Source: Leptolyngbya sp. PLA1
GTDB taxonomy: Bacteria > Planctomycetota > Phycisphaerae > Phycisphaerales > UBA1924
Direction of reading: 5' to 3'
NCBI GenBank assembly: GCA_021405315.1
Contig: QWIH01000003.1
Location: 1 to 64,000 of the forward strand
Length of the DNA: 64,000 nucleotides
Part shown: positions 20,066 through 28,865 of the stretch, in pieces
Layout: each line of letters begins with the position of its first letter
Position numbering within the stretch: position 1 is the first letter of the stretch
Program-made: the position numbers and the translations under genes
Notes under the pieces: model-generated
Told to the model about the DNA's origin: nothing
Databases searched by the model: none
What the model saw: only the letters and a program-made list of their open reading frames with translations

Positions 20066-21496
20066 TCAGGGTTGCGGCTCCCGGCCCTCGGGCCCCCCGG
20101 ACCTACTCCCACCCTTCCGACCCCTGAAGAACGTGAAGTACCCCCACGCAAGCTGCCCCAGCACCGCCGGCACCAGCCCAAGAGCCACCTGATGCGGCTT
20201 CAGCCTGAGATAGTGCCCGCCCACCATGAAGACCGCAGCGGTTCCGACGACCAACGGCACCAGCACCCAGGGCCCGAAGCGTTTCCGCGCGGCAACCGCC
20301 GATGCTTGCACGGCCTCCTCGGCCTTCGCCCTGTACTTGTCCGCGAACCGCCTCGCCCAGGCGAACTCGTTCCCCAGGATGGCGAGCCCGATAAAGATCA
20401 CCGGGAGCCCCGGCCCCGGGGCGATCACGAAAAAGACACCGACCGCCAGGAGCGTCACTCCGAGCACCAGGGCGATCGTCCGCCGCGCGTGCCGCAGCGT
20501 CGCCTTCGCCATCCGGTCCGCGCTCTCCCCCAGAGGCGACACGTCCGTCCGCGCCCCCTTGGTTCCGATCCCGATGATCGTCCCCGCCGCCACGGAGAGC
20601 ACGAGCACCGCCACCGACTCGAGCGTCGTGGGCCGCAGGTCGGTGGGGAGAGACATGAGGACCGCCGCGTACCCGAGGCTGCACGCCAGCCCGATCTTGC
20701 AGTACCGCAGCCAGTCCGCCGCGTCCCGCAGCGCCATGTACAGGGACCTGAGGCAGAGCAAAGCGAACGCGTTCGCCGAGTACACCAGGAGCGGATCCCG
20801 CGAGATCGCCAGCACCGCGGGGATCGAGTCCATCGCCATGAAGGCATCCGCTGTTTCCAGCAGCACCACCAGAATCAGCAGGGGTGTCACCGCCAGCCGC
20901 CCGCCAACCCGAGTGAAGAGCGCCGCGCCCTCCGCCCGAGGCGCCACCGGCACCACACGCCTCAACATCCGGATCAGCACGTTGTTCGCCGGGTTCAGAT
21001 TCTCCTGCCGGATGACCAGCATCCGCAATGCCGCCAGCACCAGGAACCCCGAAATCACGAATCGGGTCCACGGCAACAGTTGCAGCAACTCGGCGCCCGC
21101 CGCTGTTAACGCCCCCCGCACGAACATCCCCAGCAGCACTCCCCAGAGCAGCACCCGGTGCTGTACCTCGCGGGGAGTCTTGAACTGCACGAACAGGGCT
21201 GTCACCACGAACACCGTGTCCAGATCCAGCGCGAGCTGCCACCCGAACGCGCCCAGGAACTGCCCGAACGCCTCTTTCGTGCTCAGCGAGGTCCCCCCGC
21301 TCCCGATCCCGAACCAGTGCTCCCCGTGCGCCACGGACAGCAGCCCGCCGAACGCCATCGCCAGCAGCGCATACAGCCCGGCCGTCCGCCATTCGTTCCG
21401 TGCCGTGGGCGCCCGGTACCCCCGGTGGATCCCAAAGAGGTCGATGAGTACCAGCGCCGCCACCAGCGCCGTCACCAGGACTCCCAGCAGCATCAT
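20066..21496 (-). CDS. TerC-family membrane protein fused to a C-terminal PGPGW-type membrane domain
   Basis: This 476-residue protein has an N-terminal TerC half (about 1-270) with multiple helices, LALDLDTVFVVTALFVQ and LLETADAFMAMDSIPAVLAIS, matching the two acidic TerC motifs. Relative to the upstream paralogue, the first motif has T where Asn is usual (DLDTVFV versus SLDNIFV) and the second lacks the usual TDVVFA. After about residue 330 comes a separate domain with FFVIAPGPGLPVIFIGLAIL, the PGPGW-type membrane hairpin, then a linker and a final helical pair. The start overlaps the upstream terC stop by ATGA (21493-21496), implying coupled translation and control by the same Mn2+ riboswitch. 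Transport of manganese is inferred from family and riboswitch. Confidence 0.85.
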   Translation of the reverse strand: MMLLGVLVTALVAALVLIDLFGIHRGYRAPTARNEWRTAGLYALLAMAFGGLLSVAHGEHWFGIGSGGTSLSTKEAFGQFLGAFGWQLALDLDTVFVVTALFVQFKTPREVQHRVLLWGVLLGMFVRGALTAAGAELLQLLPWTRFVISGFLVLAALRMLVIRQENLNPANNVLIRMLRRVVPVAPRAEGAALFTRVGGRLAVTPLLILVVLLETADAFMAMDSIPAVLAISRDPLLVYSANAFALLCLRSLYMALRDAADWLRYCKIGLACSLGYAAVLMSLPTDLRPTTLESVAVLVLSVAAGTIIGIGTKGARTDVSPLGESADRMAKATLRHARRTIALVLGVTLLAVGVFFVIAPGPGLPVIFIGLAILGNEFAWARRFADKYRAKAEEAVQASAVAARKRFGPWVLVPLVVGTAAVFMVGGHYLRLKPHQVALGLVPAVLGQLAWGYFTFFRGRKGGSRSGGPEGREPQP

Positions 21497-22515
21497 GGCG
21501 GGGGCGCTTCCGCGGGCGGTTCGGCCTCAGCTTTCGATCCTCTCGACGCCCACAGCGACACGCCGACGCCCGCTCCGAGCGCGCCCGTGATGATCGAGAG
21601 CGTCACCTCCGGCTCAAAGTGCACGTGGAAGAACTTCAGCAGCATCTTCACCCCCACGAACACGAGCACGAACGCCAGGCTGTACTTGAGGTACCTGAAC
21701 TTGTCCATCATCGCCGCGAGTGCGAAGTACATCGACCTGAGGCCCAGAATCGCGAACACGTTGGACGTGAACACGATGAACGGGTCCGTCGTGATCCCCA
21801 GGATCGCCGGGATGGAGTCGACCGCGAACACCACGTCCGTCGTCTCCACCACCAGCAGCACCAGGAACAGCCCCGTGAACAGCCTCCTGCCGTTCTGCAC
21901 CACCATGAACCGCTCGCCGTGATACCCCTGCGCCAGGGGGAGCACCTTCCGCGCCGTTCGGTACACCCACCCGTGCTCCGGGTCCATGTCCTCTTCCTTC
22001 TGGAACACGAGCCGAACACCCGTGTACACCAGAATGGCGCCGAACAGGTACAGCACCCACTCGAACCGGCTCACCAGCGCCGCGCCGGTCAGGATCATGA
22101 CCGCCCGCAGCACCAACGCCCCAAGGATCCCCCAGAACAGCACCCGGTGCTGGTACCGTGACTCCACCCGGAAATGCCGGAAGATCACGGCGATCACGAA
22201 GATGTTGTCCAGGCTCAGCGAGTACTCGACCAGCCAGCCCGTGACGAACTTCGTCGCCGCCTCGAGCCCCAGCTCATGCGCCGAAACCCCCTCCGGGTGG
22301 TGGCGGGCGTAATCCGTCGCCACATGCAGCCAGTCGTCGCGGTAGCCGTAGTAGACCAGCACGCCGAACGCCAGCGCCAGGACCACGCAGACGCCCGTCC
22401 ACAGCAGCGCCTCCTTCGTCTTCACGACGTGGGGCGTCCGGTTCACGACGAAAAGGTCCAGCGCCAGCATCACCAGCACGAACCCGCAGAAGATGATCCA
22501 TACCCAATGTGTCAC
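21493..22515 (-). CDS. TerC-family integral membrane protein (Alx/YkoY-like), Mn2+-riboswitch controlled
   Basis: The 340-residue protein is a typical TerC: N-terminal helix VTHWVWIIFCGFVLVMLALDLF, EYSLSLDNIFVIAVIFRHF and VVETTDVVFAVDSIPAILGIT, whose acidic residues line the proposed metal path, and about seven to nine membrane helices. TerC proteins of the Alx/YkoY/MeeF group are linked to manganese export and to metalation of secreted enzymes. I set the start at GTG 22515 because the first helix begins immediately there; no suitable ATG exists. The 5' leader holds a yybP-ykoY aptamer ending 104 nt before the start codon. It is the first gene of a terC-terC-lipoprotein operon. Confidence 0.92.
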   Translation of the reverse strand: MTHWVWIIFCGFVLVMLALDLFVVNRTPHVVKTKEALLWTGVCVVLALAFGVLVYYGYRDDWLHVATDYARHHPEGVSAHELGLEAATKFVTGWLVEYSLSLDNIFVIAVIFRHFRVESRYQHRVLFWGILGALVLRAVMILTGAALVSRFEWVLYLFGAILVYTGVRLVFQKEEDMDPEHGWVYRTARKVLPLAQGYHGERFMVVQNGRRLFTGLFLVLLVVETTDVVFAVDSIPAILGITTDPFIVFTSNVFAILGLRSMYFALAAMMDKFRYLKYSLAFVLVFVGVKMLLKFFHVHFEPEVTLSIITGALGAGVGVSLWASRGSKAEAEPPAEAPPP

Positions 22516-22582
22516 CGCCGGTGCCCCCCGGAGCCCCGGCTCGCGTTCGCGTCTCTCACAGCTTTCATCTCGCAGTTGCGCA

Positions 22583-22624
22583 CAACATCCCCTCGCGCCG
22601 CTCCGCGGCACCGCTCGGATGTTG
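22583..22624 (-). promoter_or_regulatory. Alternative helix of the riboswitch expression platform
   Basis: Read on the minus strand, CAACATCC (22624 to 22617) is perfectly complementary to GGATGTTG (22590 to 22583). The first arm includes the 3' strand of aptamer helix P1, so the two helices cannot coexist. This is the expected geometry of a ligand-controlled switch. No T-run follows the second arm, so it is not a simple intrinsic terminator; control may be antitermination of Rho or of translation. Confidence 0.6.
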
Positions 22625-22738
22625 GTCTCGCTCCGTGCGTCCCGACGCACGCCAAGGACCGGGAGGCGTCACTGCCTCCGTGCTGACGGCCAACCTGGCA
22701 ACCCGGACGCCTCCGCCCGGGGGGGCTACTCCCCAACA
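22620..22738 (-). ncRNA. yybP-ykoY manganese riboswitch aptamer
   Basis: On the minus strand the leader reads TGTTGGGGAGTAGC at its 5' end (22738 to 22725), carrying the hallmark GGGGAGTAGC, then GGCCGTCAGCACGG (22692 to 22679) matching the conserved GTCA/ACG loop region, and closes with GCGAGACCAACA (22631 to 22620), carrying the conserved GAGACC. Helix P1 pairs TGTTGG (22738-22733) with CCAACA (22625-22620). These are the features of the yybP-ykoY class, which senses Mn2+ and usually controls TerC-type or other Mn transporters. It sits 58 nt past the rpoD stop and 104 nt before the terC start. Confidence 0.9.
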
Positions 22739-22771
22739 GTGGGGCGATCCTAGGCAGCGACGCACCGGCCT

Positions 22772-22788
22772 CCGCCGCCACGCGGCGG
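22772..22788 (-). terminator. GC hairpin just downstream of rpoD
   Basis: CCGCCG (22772-22777) pairs with CGGCGG (22783-22788) around a 5-base loop, starting 9 bp past the rpoD stop codon and ahead of the riboswitch. It lacks a T-run, so termination strength is uncertain; it would separate rpoD from the Mn2+-regulated operon on the same strand. Confidence 0.4.
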
Positions 22789-22796
22789 GAGAGTTC

Positions 22797-24707
22797 TCAC
22801 GCCGACGGCTGGTCCGGGTGACGCTTTGCGGCATCCTCCGCCCGAACCTCGCGATACACGTTCGCGTCCACAAATCCCTGCAGCTTCCTCGCCCGAACGG
22901 GGTGCTGCAGCTTCCGGATGGCCTTCGCCTCCACCTGCCTCACCCGCTCCCGCGTCACCTTGAAGATCCGACCGACTTCTTCCAGGGTGTACGTGTACCC
23001 GTCGCCGATCCCGTACCTCAGCTTGATGATCTCTCGCTCGCGGTACGTCAGCGTCTTCAGCACCGCCTCAATCCGCGACCGCAGCATCTCCTGAGCCGCA
23101 ATGTCCCCCGGGGCATCCTGCGCGTCGTCCTCGATGAAATCCCCGAAGTAGCTGTCCTCGCTCTCACCCACCGGCCGGTCCAGACTCACCGGATGGCGGC
23201 TGATCTTCATCACTCGCCTGACTTCCAGCGCCGAAATCGCGGCCTTCTCCGCCAGCTCCTCGACCGTCGGCTCCATCCCCGTCGCCTGGAGCATGGCCTT
23301 CTGGATCGTCCGCAGCTTCGACATCGTTTCGATCATGTGCACCGGGATCCGGATCGTCCTCGCGTGATCCGCGATGGCACGCGTGATCGCCTGCCGGATC
23401 CACCACGTCGCGTACGTGCTGAACTTGTACCCGCGCTTGTACTCGTACTTGTCCACCGCCCGCATCAGGCCCGTGTTGCCCTCCTGGATCACGTCCAGGA
23501 ACGACAGCCCCCGGTTGCGGTACTTCTTCGCGATCGAGACCACCAGCCTCAGATTCCCGCCCGACAGGTCTCGCTTCGCCTGCTCATACTCCCAGAAGAC
23601 CGTGTTCAGCTCACGGACCCGGCGGATCACGTCCTGCGGCGACTCCAGCACCAGCCCGCGCAGCCCTTCCAGTTCCTCCCGCATCACGGCGAGGTCGTCC
23701 GGCTCATACGCCTTCGCCGGCCGCCGCCGCGACTTGCCGTTCTTTGCCCCGTCCTTCCCCCCTCCCGCCGCCCGCCTCAACTCGCCGTCCAACTCCGACA
23801 TCTTCTTCGCGATCGACCTCAGCTTCCGCATCAGCGGGATGATCCGACCCGTCCGGAGGCTCAGTTCCTCGGTCAGCGTCGCCATCCGTCGCCGCCTCGC
23901 GCGGATCCGTACACGCGCCTCCGATGCCGCCTCGGCGTTCCCCGCGGCGTCCGCATCGCGCGCCGCCTCCCAGTCCTTCCGATTCAGCTCCAACAGCCGC
24001 TCGATCGTCGGAAGGTTCACCGGGATCCGTCTCGCAATCTTCTCCTTCGCCTGCGGGTCCGCCGTCGACACCCGCATCGTCCGATCAAAGGGCAGTTCCC
24101 CCTTCGACACCATCCTCAGAATTTCTACCGCCTGCGTCACGACGTAGTCGCTCTCGAGGCAGCGCCGGCGGAAGATCATCCGCGTCAGCTCGATCTTCTT
24201 TGCCAGCCGCACCTCTTCATCTCGCGTCAGCAGCGGGATGGACCCCATCTGGGTGAGGTACATCCGAACCGGGTCATCGATCCGCTTCCCCGCGGTCTCT
24301 TCCCGCACCACCTCAGCCAGGTCCGCCTCCAGCGCGGCGTCCTCAGCATCCTCCGCCGAGGTCGCCCGCGGCTTCGTCGCTGCGTTCAGCCTCTGTCGCA
24401 GCGTTGCGGACTCCGCAGACCGCTCCCCTCCCGACACGCTCATCGCGCGAAAGCCCGGCGCCAGCCGCGTCGGTTTCACGGTGCAGTCGCCCGTCTCCAG
24501 CGCAAGCCGGTGGAGCCTCGCCTTCAACTCCAGTTCGTCGATCATCTCCAGGCGGCTGCGGTCCACCAGCACCAGCAGCTCATCGATCCGGGACGGATCC
24601 ACCATCTCGTCCGGAAGGACATTGTTCAGTTCCTCGTAGCTCAGCCAGCCGCGGCGGAGCCCGAGGTCGACCAGTTGTGCCACGGCGGGGTGCAGATCAA
24701 AGATCAC
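22797..24707 (-). CDS. rpoD: Primary sigma factor RpoD (sigma70/SigA)
   Basis: This 636-residue sigma factor contains region 1.1-like N-terminus (about 1-90), region 1.2 ([22 protein letters not shown] near 145), a large non-conserved region of about 200 residues rich in Arg and Lys, region 2 ([31 protein letters not shown]; core-binding and -10 recognition with [15 protein letters not shown]), region 3 ([14 protein letters not shown]) and region 4 ([28 protein letters not shown]). It directs vegetative transcription; the promoters noted in this window with TTGACA/TATAAT-like boxes fit it. It follows dnaG on the same strand, conserving the dnaG-rpoD macromolecular synthesis order, though with a 138-bp gap. 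Confidence 0.97.
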   Translation of the reverse strand: MIFDLHPAVAQLVDLGLRRGWLSYEELNNVLPDEMVDPSRIDELLVLVDRSRLEMIDELELKARLHRLALETGDCTVKPTRLAPGFRAMSVSGGERSAESATLRQRLNAATKPRATSAEDAEDAALEADLAEVVREETAGKRIDDPVRMYLTQMGSIPLLTRDEEVRLAKKIELTRMIFRRRCLESDYVVTQAVEILRMVSKGELPFDRTMRVSTADPQAKEKIARRIPVNLPTIERLLELNRKDWEAARDADAAGNAEAASEARVRIRARRRRMATLTEELSLRTGRIIPLMRKLRSIAKKMSELDGELRRAAGGGKDGAKNGKSRRRPAKAYEPDDLAVMREELEGLRGLVLESPQDVIRRVRELNTVFWEYEQAKRDLSGGNLRLVVSIAKKYRNRGLSFLDVIQEGNTGLMRAVDKYEYKRGYKFSTYATWWIRQAITRAIADHARTIRIPVHMIETMSKLRTIQKAMLQATGMEPTVEELAEKAAISALEVRRVMKISRHPVSLDRPVGESEDSYFGDFIEDDAQDAPGDIAAQEMLRSRIEAVLKTLTYREREIIKLRYGIGDGYTYTLEEVGRIFKVTRERVRQVEAKAIRKLQHPVRARKLQGFVDANVYREVRAEDAAKRHPDQPSA

Positions 24708-24845
24708 TCGCGGCTCCTTGCCTTCCGGTCACGACGGTCGATGCCTTCGCCGCCGGACTCACCCGATCTCTCTCCGAGGGCCGGCTCAGCCGGCACCCGA
24801 GACACTGCAACACACCCCGGCCTTCCATGCGCCGGGAACACGAGA

Positions 24846-26723
24846 TCATCCCGGCCGGGGAAAGACCCTGCGGTCCGCCCCGTGGGCTGAGTCCAAACTC
24901 CGCTTCCGTCCGATCGCCTCGATCACACGATCCAGGTCACCAGCGCCCGCTTCGCCCGGCCTCTCCCGGTCTCGCCTGGCGCGAGCCAGACACGTCGCAA
25001 AGTGGGCCCGAACCCGTTCCGGCTCCCGGTCGCACTCCGCATCCACGCGTGATGCCAGCGTCACCGCCGCCTGCTGCAGCGCGGGCTCATCGCCCGTCTC
25101 CGACAGCACCGCCGCAAGGTCCGGGCGCACATCCCGGGCCGCGAGTGCATTCACACGCTGTGCAAGCCGCGCTGTCAACTCGAAACGATAGCCACCCGTC
25201 CCCGACAGTTCCGCGCCCCCGCCTGAGAGTGAGCCCCACAGCGCCCCCTCGCAGAGGATGCACCCCAGAAGGTGCTCCAGCACCCCGAGCGTTCCCCCCT
25301 GCAAGCGGCGTGCCTGATCCAGGTCCCCCTCCTCCACGCCCTCCGGCCTCGCCCTTGCTTCCACTCGTCCCACGCGTCCCGCCGGCAGCATCCTTTGGAT
25401 CGTTCCCTCGTCCACCCCAGCCAGCCCCGCCAACTGCCGGATGATCAGCCGCTGCCGGACCGGGCTCACCTCGGCCAGCCCCTTCGAGGCCAGCCACGCA
25501 ATCTCCTCCTCGACCGCCCTCGACAGCGCCGCCACGCCCGCTCCCGCGAGTCGCTCACGCAGCCGGTCGAACCGGTACCGCAGAACGTCCGTCGCCTGCT
25601 CGATCGCCCGCTCCAGCACCTCGCGCCCCCCGGGCCGCTTCAAGAGTTCGTCCGGGTCCTTTGCGTCCGTGACCTTTGAGAGCGTCGCGATCGCCACGTC
25701 GAGCGGCTCAGCGAAGAACACGTCCACGGCGCGATCCGCCGCCATCTTCCCCGCGTCGTCCCCGTCGAACAGCAGCACCACCCGGTCGCAGAGCCTCCTC
25801 AGCACCGCCGCATGATCCCGCGTCAGCGCCGTGCCAAGCGTTGCCACCGCGTTCGTCACGCCCGCCCGGTGGCACGCGATGACGTCCGTATAGCCCTCCG
25901 TCACGACCGCCGTCCGCTTGGTCTGGATCGCCCGCGACGCGTGATGCAGGGCGTACAGCGTCTCGCCCTTCTTGAACAGGCGGCTCTCGGCCGTGTTCAG
26001 GTACTTCGGCTCCTCCGCATCGTCCAGCCGTCGTCCACCAAACGCGATCACCCGGCCAGCCTGATCCTGAATCGGGAAGATCAGCCGGTTCCGCATGACG
26101 TCGTAGTAGCCTCCGCCCTGCTCGCGTGCCTTCAGCACGCCCGCCTCGACCAGCAGGTCCGGGTCCACGCCGCGTGCCTTCGCTGTGATCACCAGCCCGT
26201 CCCACCGGTTTGGAGCCGCCCCGATCAGGAACTTCTCCGCGGTCCCCGCATCAAAGCCCCGCCTCAGCATCGCCTCGCGCGCCACCCTCCCGTGCTCCGC
26301 GTGCGCCAGCACCCCCCGGAAGAACTCCGCGGCCAGAGCGCACGCGCCCAACAGGTCCGATCGGCTGCGCCCCGAGCCGCTCTCACCGCCGCCCCGTGTC
26401 GGCGTCAGCGTGATCCCCGCCCGCTCCGCGAGGTACCGCAGCGCCTCGGGAAACTCCATCTTGTGGAACCTCTGCACGAACGTGAAGACGTCCCCTCCCG
26501 CGCCGCAGACAAAGCAGTGGAAGATCTGCTTCGATGGCACCACGTTCATCGACGGCCGATGGTCGTCATGGAACGGGCACAGCCCGACGTATTCCCGCCC
26601 CTTGGGCTTCAGCGACACCGACTCGCCGACGATCCGCACGATGTCCGACGCGTCGCGCACCCGCTCCCGGTCCGCATCGCGTGACTGCCGACCGGCCGGA
26701 TTGGTGCTCCACAGCGGGTTCAT
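24846..26723 (-). CDS. dnaG: DNA primase DnaG
   Basis: The 625-residue primase makes RNA primers for replication. Visible are the N-terminal zinc ribbon (CPFH near residue 48 and CFVCGAGGD), the Toprim core with VVTEGYTDVIACHRAG and the metal-binding LLFDGDDAGKMAADRA, and a C-terminal helical helicase-binding region. The ATG at 26723 gives the family-like N-terminus; 23 further upstream residues are open but Arg-rich and unlike the family. It lies upstream of rpoD on the same strand and is divergent from the acylphosphatase gene. Two GC-rich hairpins lie in its 5' leader (26753-26773 and 26783-26798). Confidence 0.96.
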   Translation of the reverse strand: MNPLWSTNPAGRQSRDADRERVRDASDIVRIVGESVSLKPKGREYVGLCPFHDDHRPSMNVVPSKQIFHCFVCGAGGDVFTFVQRFHKMEFPEALRYLAERAGITLTPTRGGGESGSGRSRSDLLGACALAAEFFRGVLAHAEHGRVAREAMLRRGFDAGTAEKFLIGAAPNRWDGLVITAKARGVDPDLLVEAGVLKAREQGGGYYDVMRNRLIFPIQDQAGRVIAFGGRRLDDAEEPKYLNTAESRLFKKGETLYALHHASRAIQTKRTAVVTEGYTDVIACHRAGVTNAVATLGTALTRDHAAVLRRLCDRVVLLFDGDDAGKMAADRAVDVFFAEPLDVAIATLSKVTDAKDPDELLKRPGGREVLERAIEQATDVLRYRFDRLRERLAGAGVAALSRAVEEEIAWLASKGLAEVSPVRQRLIIRQLAGLAGVDEGTIQRMLPAGRVGRVEARARPEGVEEGDLDQARRLQGGTLGVLEHLLGCILCEGALWGSLSGGGAELSGTGGYRFELTARLAQRVNALAARDVRPDLAAVLSETGDEPALQQAAVTLASRVDAECDREPERVRAHFATCLARARRDRERPGEAGAGDLDRVIEAIGRKRSLDSAHGADRRVFPRPG

Positions 26724-27014
26724 GCGACGCCGACCCTCGAACCAGTGACCATACGCGCGCCCCAAGCGCGCGTCCGAGCACCGCCCCTGCACAGGGGCTC
26801 ACCGGCGCTCCGCCTCGCGAGGTCGCTCGTTCGTAGGGTGGCCGCCGGTCGCCAGGAGATCCGCCTGCGCCGGTCGGAATGGATGGAGCGGTCCTCGCTT
26901 CTCTCACGAAGGTATCACAGCTTCCGGGTTTGGCAACCATTCCGCGCGTTCCTCCTGACTTTCCGCCACTCCCCGAGGTTTGCGGTCCAACGATCCCCCT
27001 CCGGAGGTCCCGAA
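26724..27014. other. Intergenic region dnaG/acyP with several GC-rich stem-loops
   Basis: This 291-bp divergent spacer has no convincing gene. It contains a perfect 8-bp hairpin ACGCGCGC-CCCAA-GCGCGCGT (26753-26773), a second hairpin GCCCCT-GCAC-AGGGGC (26783-26798) and a CCTCGCGAGG palindrome shortly after. On the minus strand these fall in the dnaG leader. I see no tRNA and no recognised riboswitch. A structured leader or small RNA is possible but unproven. Confidence 0.4.
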
Positions 27015-27293
27015 ATGTCAGACCTGACCAGGCTTCAGATCGTGTTCTCGGGTCGCGTGCAGAACGTCGGGTTCCGGGCCACCACCCGCGACGCCGCCCA
27101 CGCCCGCCCCCTCACCGGCTGGGTCCGAAATGACCCGGAAGGTACCGTCACCTGCCAGGTCCAGGGCCGGCCCGCTGACATCGACGCGTTCCGTGAAGAC
27201 CTCCGAGCCCGCATGGCCCGGAACATCCGCTCCGAATCCGTGACCCAGCTCCGCACCGAGCCCGGCGAGTCCTCCTTCGACATCCGCCGCTAG
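27015..27293 (+). CDS. acyP: Acylphosphatase
   Basis: This 92-residue protein is the length of a typical acylphosphatase. It carries the active-site loop GRVQNVGFRATTRDAA with the phosphate-binding Arg, and the second motif GWVRNDPEGTVTCQVQG with the catalytic Asn. It hydrolyses carboxyl-phosphate bonds such as in acetyl or carbamoyl phosphate. The start ATG at 27015 follows a GGAGG-like stretch (CCGGAGG at 27001-27007) at good spacing. A HAD phosphatase gene follows 14 bp later on the same strand. Confidence 0.94.
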   Translation: MSDLTRLQIVFSGRVQNVGFRATTRDAAHARPLTGWVRNDPEGTVTCQVQGRPADIDAFREDLRARMARNIRSESVTQLRTEPGESSFDIRR

Positions 27294-27307
27294 CCTCCAC
27301 CTCCCGC

Positions 27308-28021
27308 ATGCTCATCCTCTTCGACATCGATCTCACCCTCCTCAACACCGGCGGCAGCGGCGCCCGGTCCATGCTCGCCGCAGGCCGCGAGCTCTTCGGC
27401 CCCCAGTTCTCGACCGACGGAGTCCCCTTCGCGGGCCGACTCGACCCGCTCATCATCTCCGACCTCTTCACCCGGGGCGGCGTACCGCCCACGGCCGGGG
27501 CCATCGCGGAGTTCACCAGCCGCTATCAGCGGTGCCTCGCCCACGAGCTCGCCCGCACCCCATCCTGCACCGCGCTCCCGGGCGTTCTTGATCTCATCAC
27601 GGCCCTCGACGCCCACCGCCTCCGTGTGCCGGCACTCGCACTCGGCATCCTCACCGGCAACTTCGAGCCCACCGGCACCATGAAGCTCGACCGCTGCGGC
27701 ATCCCGCTCGCGCCCTTCGAGGTCCGCGTCTGGGGCGATCACTCACCCAATGACCCGCCCCGCAGGTCGGACCTCGTCCCGGTCGCCATGCGCCGCTACG
27801 AATCCCTCCGTCAGAGGCCCCTCCCGCCCGCCGACGTCGTGGTCATCGGCGACACGCCCCACGACGTCCACGCCGCCCTCTCGCACGGCTGCCGCGCGCT
27901 GGCAGTCACCACCGGCCGCTCCTCGTCATCGGAGCTCCGTGACGCGGGCGCGCACCTCGTCGTCCCCGACCTCTCCGATACCTCCTCAATTTCCCGCTGG
28001 CTGCTCGCCGGCGCCCGCTGA
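27308..28021 (+). CDS. HAD-superfamily phosphatase (phosphoglycolate phosphatase-like)
   Basis: The 237-residue protein begins MLILFDIDLTLLNTGG, the HAD motif I with nucleophile Asp6 and acid Asp8, and ends with motif IV VVVIGDTPHDVHAALSHGC, which binds Mg2+. Motif II lies in ALGILTGNF (Thr) and the motif III lysine is probably in the MKLDRCGI stretch. An alpha-helical cap sits between motifs I and II, as in phosphoglycolate phosphatase and beta-phosphoglucomutase relatives. The substrate cannot be read from sequence. It lies 14 bp after acyP, likely in one transcript. Confidence 0.87.
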   Translation: MLILFDIDLTLLNTGGSGARSMLAAGRELFGPQFSTDGVPFAGRLDPLIISDLFTRGGVPPTAGAIAEFTSRYQRCLAHELARTPSCTALPGVLDLITALDAHRLRVPALALGILTGNFEPTGTMKLDRCGIPLAPFEVRVWGDHSPNDPPRRSDLVPVAMRRYESLRQRPLPPADVVVIGDTPHDVHAALSHGCRALAVTTGRSSSSELRDAGAHLVVPDLSDTSSISRWLLAGAR

Positions 28022-28112
28022 GCCCCCGAACCGACAGTCTCCCGCGCGGTGTTTCGCAACCCGCCGCTATCGTTCTCACTCGCCCGCCCCGCCACAGGAA
28101 GGCCAACCCAGC

Positions 28113-28862
28113 ATGTCGGAGAGTTCCCGAGCCCTGTGCAGCGACGCCTACGTCAATCTCAAGCTCTCCGTGCGCATGGAGCTCCCCCGCACCCGTGAGA
28201 CCGTGCTCGACCTCTTCGAGCGAGTCCGCCGCAAGTTCCCCGGCATGTCATCCTTCAAGAAGTACAAGGACGAGCTCGCCCTCGAGTCGCCCACCTCCGA
28301 GATGCCGCACAGGTGGCTCGCCGTCCGCGCCAACTCCGTCCGCTCCGGAGTCGTCAATCCGGACGGCGCCGATGACACCTACGCACTCCACCGCGAGGTC
28401 CTGGAGGTCGCGCCCACCTACATGTCCATTCCCCCGCTTGACGTCGAGTTCGTCGAGCTCCTCTACGGCTTTGACCTCGCCGCCGCCGGCAATCACGACG
28501 CCATCGTCTGCAGCGCGCTCCTCCCGGGCTCGCCTCTGGGCGCGCTCCTGGACATCCCCAACGGACAGGCCATCGACTGCCAGCCCCTCGTCGGCATGTC
28601 CCTGGGCCGCCGGGGCGAGATGGAAGTCTACTTCGAGGTCAAGACCCGCAACGCCGCCGGCGCCGGCCCCCGCGACCCCGACGCCCCGGAGCCCATTTCC
28701 GTCTATCTCACCCTCCGGAAGTTCGGCGCCGTCAGCGACACCTCCGAACTCCCGCAGGTCCTCGCACGCCTCAGCAAAGTGGGGGAGGACCTCGTCGAAC
28801 ACCGCGTCGTCCCCGGCCTCATCGTCCCGCTCCGAGAGGCCATCGCCGCCGGCAACGGCTGA
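28113..28862 (+). CDS. Conserved hypothetical protein
   Basis: I do not recognise this 249-residue soluble protein. It has no signal peptide or membrane helix and shows balanced composition with high GC at third positions, like a real gene. N-terminal LKLSVRMELPRTRETVLDLFERVRRKFP forms a strand-helix unit that could match the fold of small alpha/beta ligand-binding proteins; later blocks include RWLAVRANSVRSGVVNPDG and PPLDVEFVELLYGFDLAAAG. A GGAAGG ribosome binding site (28097-28102) precedes the ATG at 28113. It is followed 3 bp later by the SHOCT-type membrane protein gene, suggesting co-translation. Confidence 0.75.
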   Translation: MSESSRALCSDAYVNLKLSVRMELPRTRETVLDLFERVRRKFPGMSSFKKYKDELALESPTSEMPHRWLAVRANSVRSGVVNPDGADDTYALHREVLEVAPTYMSIPPLDVEFVELLYGFDLAAAGNHDAIVCSALLPGSPLGALLDIPNGQAIDCQPLVGMSLGRRGEMEVYFEVKTRNAAGAGPRDPDAPEPISVYLTLRKFGAVSDTSELPQVLARLSKVGEDLVEHRVVPGLIVPLREAIAAGNG

Positions 28863-28865
28863 GCC

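Noticed and set aside
22509..24890. A 793-codon plus-strand frame antisense to rpoD
   Set aside because: It is the Arg/His/Leu-rich antisense shadow of the RpoD reading frame; rpoD is certain.
26728..26748. tRNA-like GGTTCGA on the minus strand just upstream of dnaG
   Set aside because: The flanking bases do not pair into a T-arm and no acceptor, D or anticodon arms can be formed around it.
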